Assembly (NCBI GenBank): GCA_000969725.1
Contig: JXSR01S005414.1
Source of the DNA: Ophiothrix spiculata
Lineage: Eukaryota; Echinodermata; Ophiuroidea; Amphilepidida; Ophiotrichidae
Strand: one strand, 5' to 3'
Length of the DNA: 33,367 bases
Under the pieces are notes generated by a model that made no database searches, had not been told where the DNA came from, and was given only the letters and a program-made list of their open reading frames with translations. A program made the position numbers and the translations under genes. Positions within the stretch are counted from its first letter, which is position 1. Every line of letters begins with the position of its first letter. Shown here in pieces: positions 31,651 to 33,367 of this stretch.

Positions 31651-31816
31651 CAGTGGAACTTGGTTGACATAAAATCACCGAGGCCAAAGATTGTACTTTG
31701 TGTTATCAAGATTTTGTATCATATCCAACTGAATTCACATACAAGATAACACTAAGGACCAAGACCAAACAACCATTTTGTGTTATCAGGGTTTTGGTGT
31801 TAACAAGGTTCTGCTG
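31651..31816. mobile_element. 166-bp pogo/mariner-like MITE with TA target duplication
   Basis: TIRs CAGTGGAACTTGGTTGACAT and ..gttaacaaggttctgctg, with TA outside at 31649-31650 and 31817-31818. The CAGTGGAAC type of end is typical of pogo/Tigger-derived short elements. Internal GTGTTATCA words repeat. Confidence 0.85.
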
Positions 31817-31845
31817 TATAACATTTGCATAATAACTATGATGAT

Positions 31846-32304
31846 ATGTGCTCCGTCATATCGAAAGGTACCTTAATACCGGCATAGTAAATTACGAGAT
31901 ACGGGCCATGAAGCTATTAAAGCATAGTCAAAAATCACGTCCAAGGTCGAATTTCTAATTTCAACAGAATGGTTATCATTGAAGTGTATTCTATCATATT
32001 AATCAGGTTCTAACATCCAAAACATAAGAAAAATGTATTAAAATAAAAACCAAGCTAAAAATCCTCTCTCTCCATTCAAGATTTACTAAGTACAAAAACT
32101 TTAAACTCGATTTTCTCAGAACTATAGTTTTCCGAATCAGCCCGATGTCTTTTACCAATTTGGGTGTAACTTCGCAACCGAACATCCAATAACCAAAAGC
32201 AAGGTGTCATTTTAAAGCTTAAAATCTCAGCTTTCAGATGGGACCAAAAAAATCCATTTTGATTTTGCCGACCTTAAGGTACCTTTCGATATGACGGGTC
32301 ACAT
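31846..32304. mobile_element. element with 31-bp TIRs (ATGTGMYCCGTCATATCGAA)
   Basis: Left ATGTGCTCCGTCATATCGAA..ggtaccttaa and right ttaaggtacc..ttcgatatgacgggtcacat are inverted with about two mismatches. The right 210 bp match the repeat at 13150-13365, so this is the more complete copy. No coding frame. Confidence 0.75.
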
Positions 32305-33024
32305 ATATTTCATTTAATAAAGGTGCAGGCTCCTATTTCATGCCACAGGTGTATAATTTACTTTTAACTAATTGACCTTTGAAATACACGTTGTGTGGTT
32401 TAAACCTTAGGTTGCTTCTTGTTAACCCAGGTGTCTTAACCTTTTCCATAACATTTTTGTGATTTTTTACAGAGAGATATAGTGAGATCTGGATCTTGGG
32501 TTATGTGACATTACTACTTAAGTCTAAAGGATTTAAACTTTTTCTGTTTCTAGCCAGAGATGCAAGTCATTGAATTCAAAATTTCCTGAAATTCCCTAAA
32601 AATTAATGGACAAGAACACTTTTCCTATTGTTTAATGCAGGACAACATTTCTTAAAAACAAGAAATTTCCAGTAAAATTGGCAGTTGGCAAATTAATTTT
32701 ATGCTTTATGCCATATCTCCAAACCCCTAAATTTTGAGGTGAAATTTTAGATTTATAATAAGAAAAATAATGACTTTTACTTGACATAAAAAAAATGCCA
32801 CTTCCGGGTGAGCCCTGGGGGATGAGAATGTAATTGGATCCTACACCTTTAAGTTGGCTTTACAAGCACCATTTTATGTAATACTGTAAACTATATAACT
32901 TTGACCATTGTATCAATTTCTTGTGCATTCTTTGTTTTGATTTTTAAACTTTTGATATAAGAAACTTTGGATATAAAGAACTAATTTCTCTGTCCCCTGC
33001 AGCAACATCCTCATCGTGCTTGTA

Positions 33025-33260
33025 AATCATATCATATCATTTTATTTCCATCAAAATACAAAACAATAATCATCAATAACAAATATGCACACAATGATGG
33101 AGGAGATACAACAAAAGGCAAAGCCTGTAAAACGTTGTACCACCTTACGAAAAACAAAACATAAACATTAAAAATGCATTAAAACTACTTTAAACTACAT
33201 ATCTCTCGCACACAAAAACCAGAGAGCCACCGGCTCAGTAACCCATGCACGAAAGCCCGT
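33025..33260 (-). mobile_element. probable LINE 3' end (minus strand)
   Basis: Read on the minus strand it is a non-coding 3' UTR-like sequence that ends ttttgatggaaataaaatga followed by a TATGATATGATT microsatellite tail, a typical end for CR1/L2/RTE-type LINEs. No reverse transcriptase is within the window. The family assignment is inference. Confidence 0.5.
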
Positions 33261-33367
33261 TAGCAAAAAAAAAAAAAATGACTTCAAAGAAGCATTTTTT
33301 GAACATTGTTTTGTTTTAAATAGGGCCTATAGAAAATGGTTAAAATCAATATAAAAATCATACACAA

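Larger units (their letters stand above)
19141..33367. other. intergenic region, no gene recognised
   Basis: No frame on either strand encodes a recognisable domain, and I could not assemble convincing exons. A short frame (KELYVLHHWIAYRPTNEGYS.., about 19127-19290) is open but has no start and no family I know. Stretches with nothing to report: 19300-20470, 21570-22660, 24815-25440, 26810-28890, 29820-30680 and 30820-31645, apart from a poly(T)/poly(G) run at 27942-27963. Confidence 0.6.

Overview
This is eukaryotic (metazoan) DNA: AT-rich, intron-rich and crowded with small dispersed repeats. One protein-coding gene can be supported, an orthologue of LUC7L3 (CROP/LUC7A), a U1 snRNP-associated splicing factor, on the + strand. 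The AGGTCA-rich repeats, the TACTGTAAAAGT, CAGTRGAAC and GGTGCGTTTACACTG miniature elements and the assembly gap suggest a draft genome of a marine invertebrate, perhaps an echinoderm, hemichordate or similar. That placement is inference; no marker here fixes the species.

Layout. 1-5165: no coding exon recognised; repeats include a hairpin MITE family, a 798-bp CAGGG-ended element with an internal minisatellite, and an AT-rich tract with recurring ACCCTGTAT words. 5166-12846: six phase-consistent LUC7L3 exons (5166-5232, 6238-6277, 7247-7385, 9008-9184, 10528-10701, 12479-12846) encode both zinc fingers, the linking helices, the charged RE/KE region and the start of the RS domain, 321 codons plus 2 nt. 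The N-terminal exon, about 35 residues, is not found and probably lies upstream of base 1. 12847-19150: the C-terminal end is uncertain. An 8-nt micro-exon (15866-15873), a possible exon at 16649-16804 and a terminal exon at 19009 (strong acceptor, UGUAAAUA and AATAAA downstream) form a phase-consistent but unproven chain. A 596-N gap (13921-14516) lies inside this part.

19150-33367: no gene recognised. The DNA is a patchwork of non-autonomous DNA transposons and fold-back elements, several with terminal inverted repeats (TIRs) and target-site duplications (TSDs) readable by eye: TAA or TTA (PIF/Harbinger-like), TA (mariner/pogo-like) and 8 bp (hAT-like), some nested. A probable LINE 3' tail on the minus strand lies near the right edge.

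I found no evidence of a new multi-gene system. The most interesting signals are the unusual 3' gene structure (micro-exon), dense direct repeats of the nuclear-receptor half-site AGGTCA carried by a dispersed repeat, three clear transposon-in-transposon nests, and several long fold-backs, two of them within or near the likely LUC7L3 transcript.
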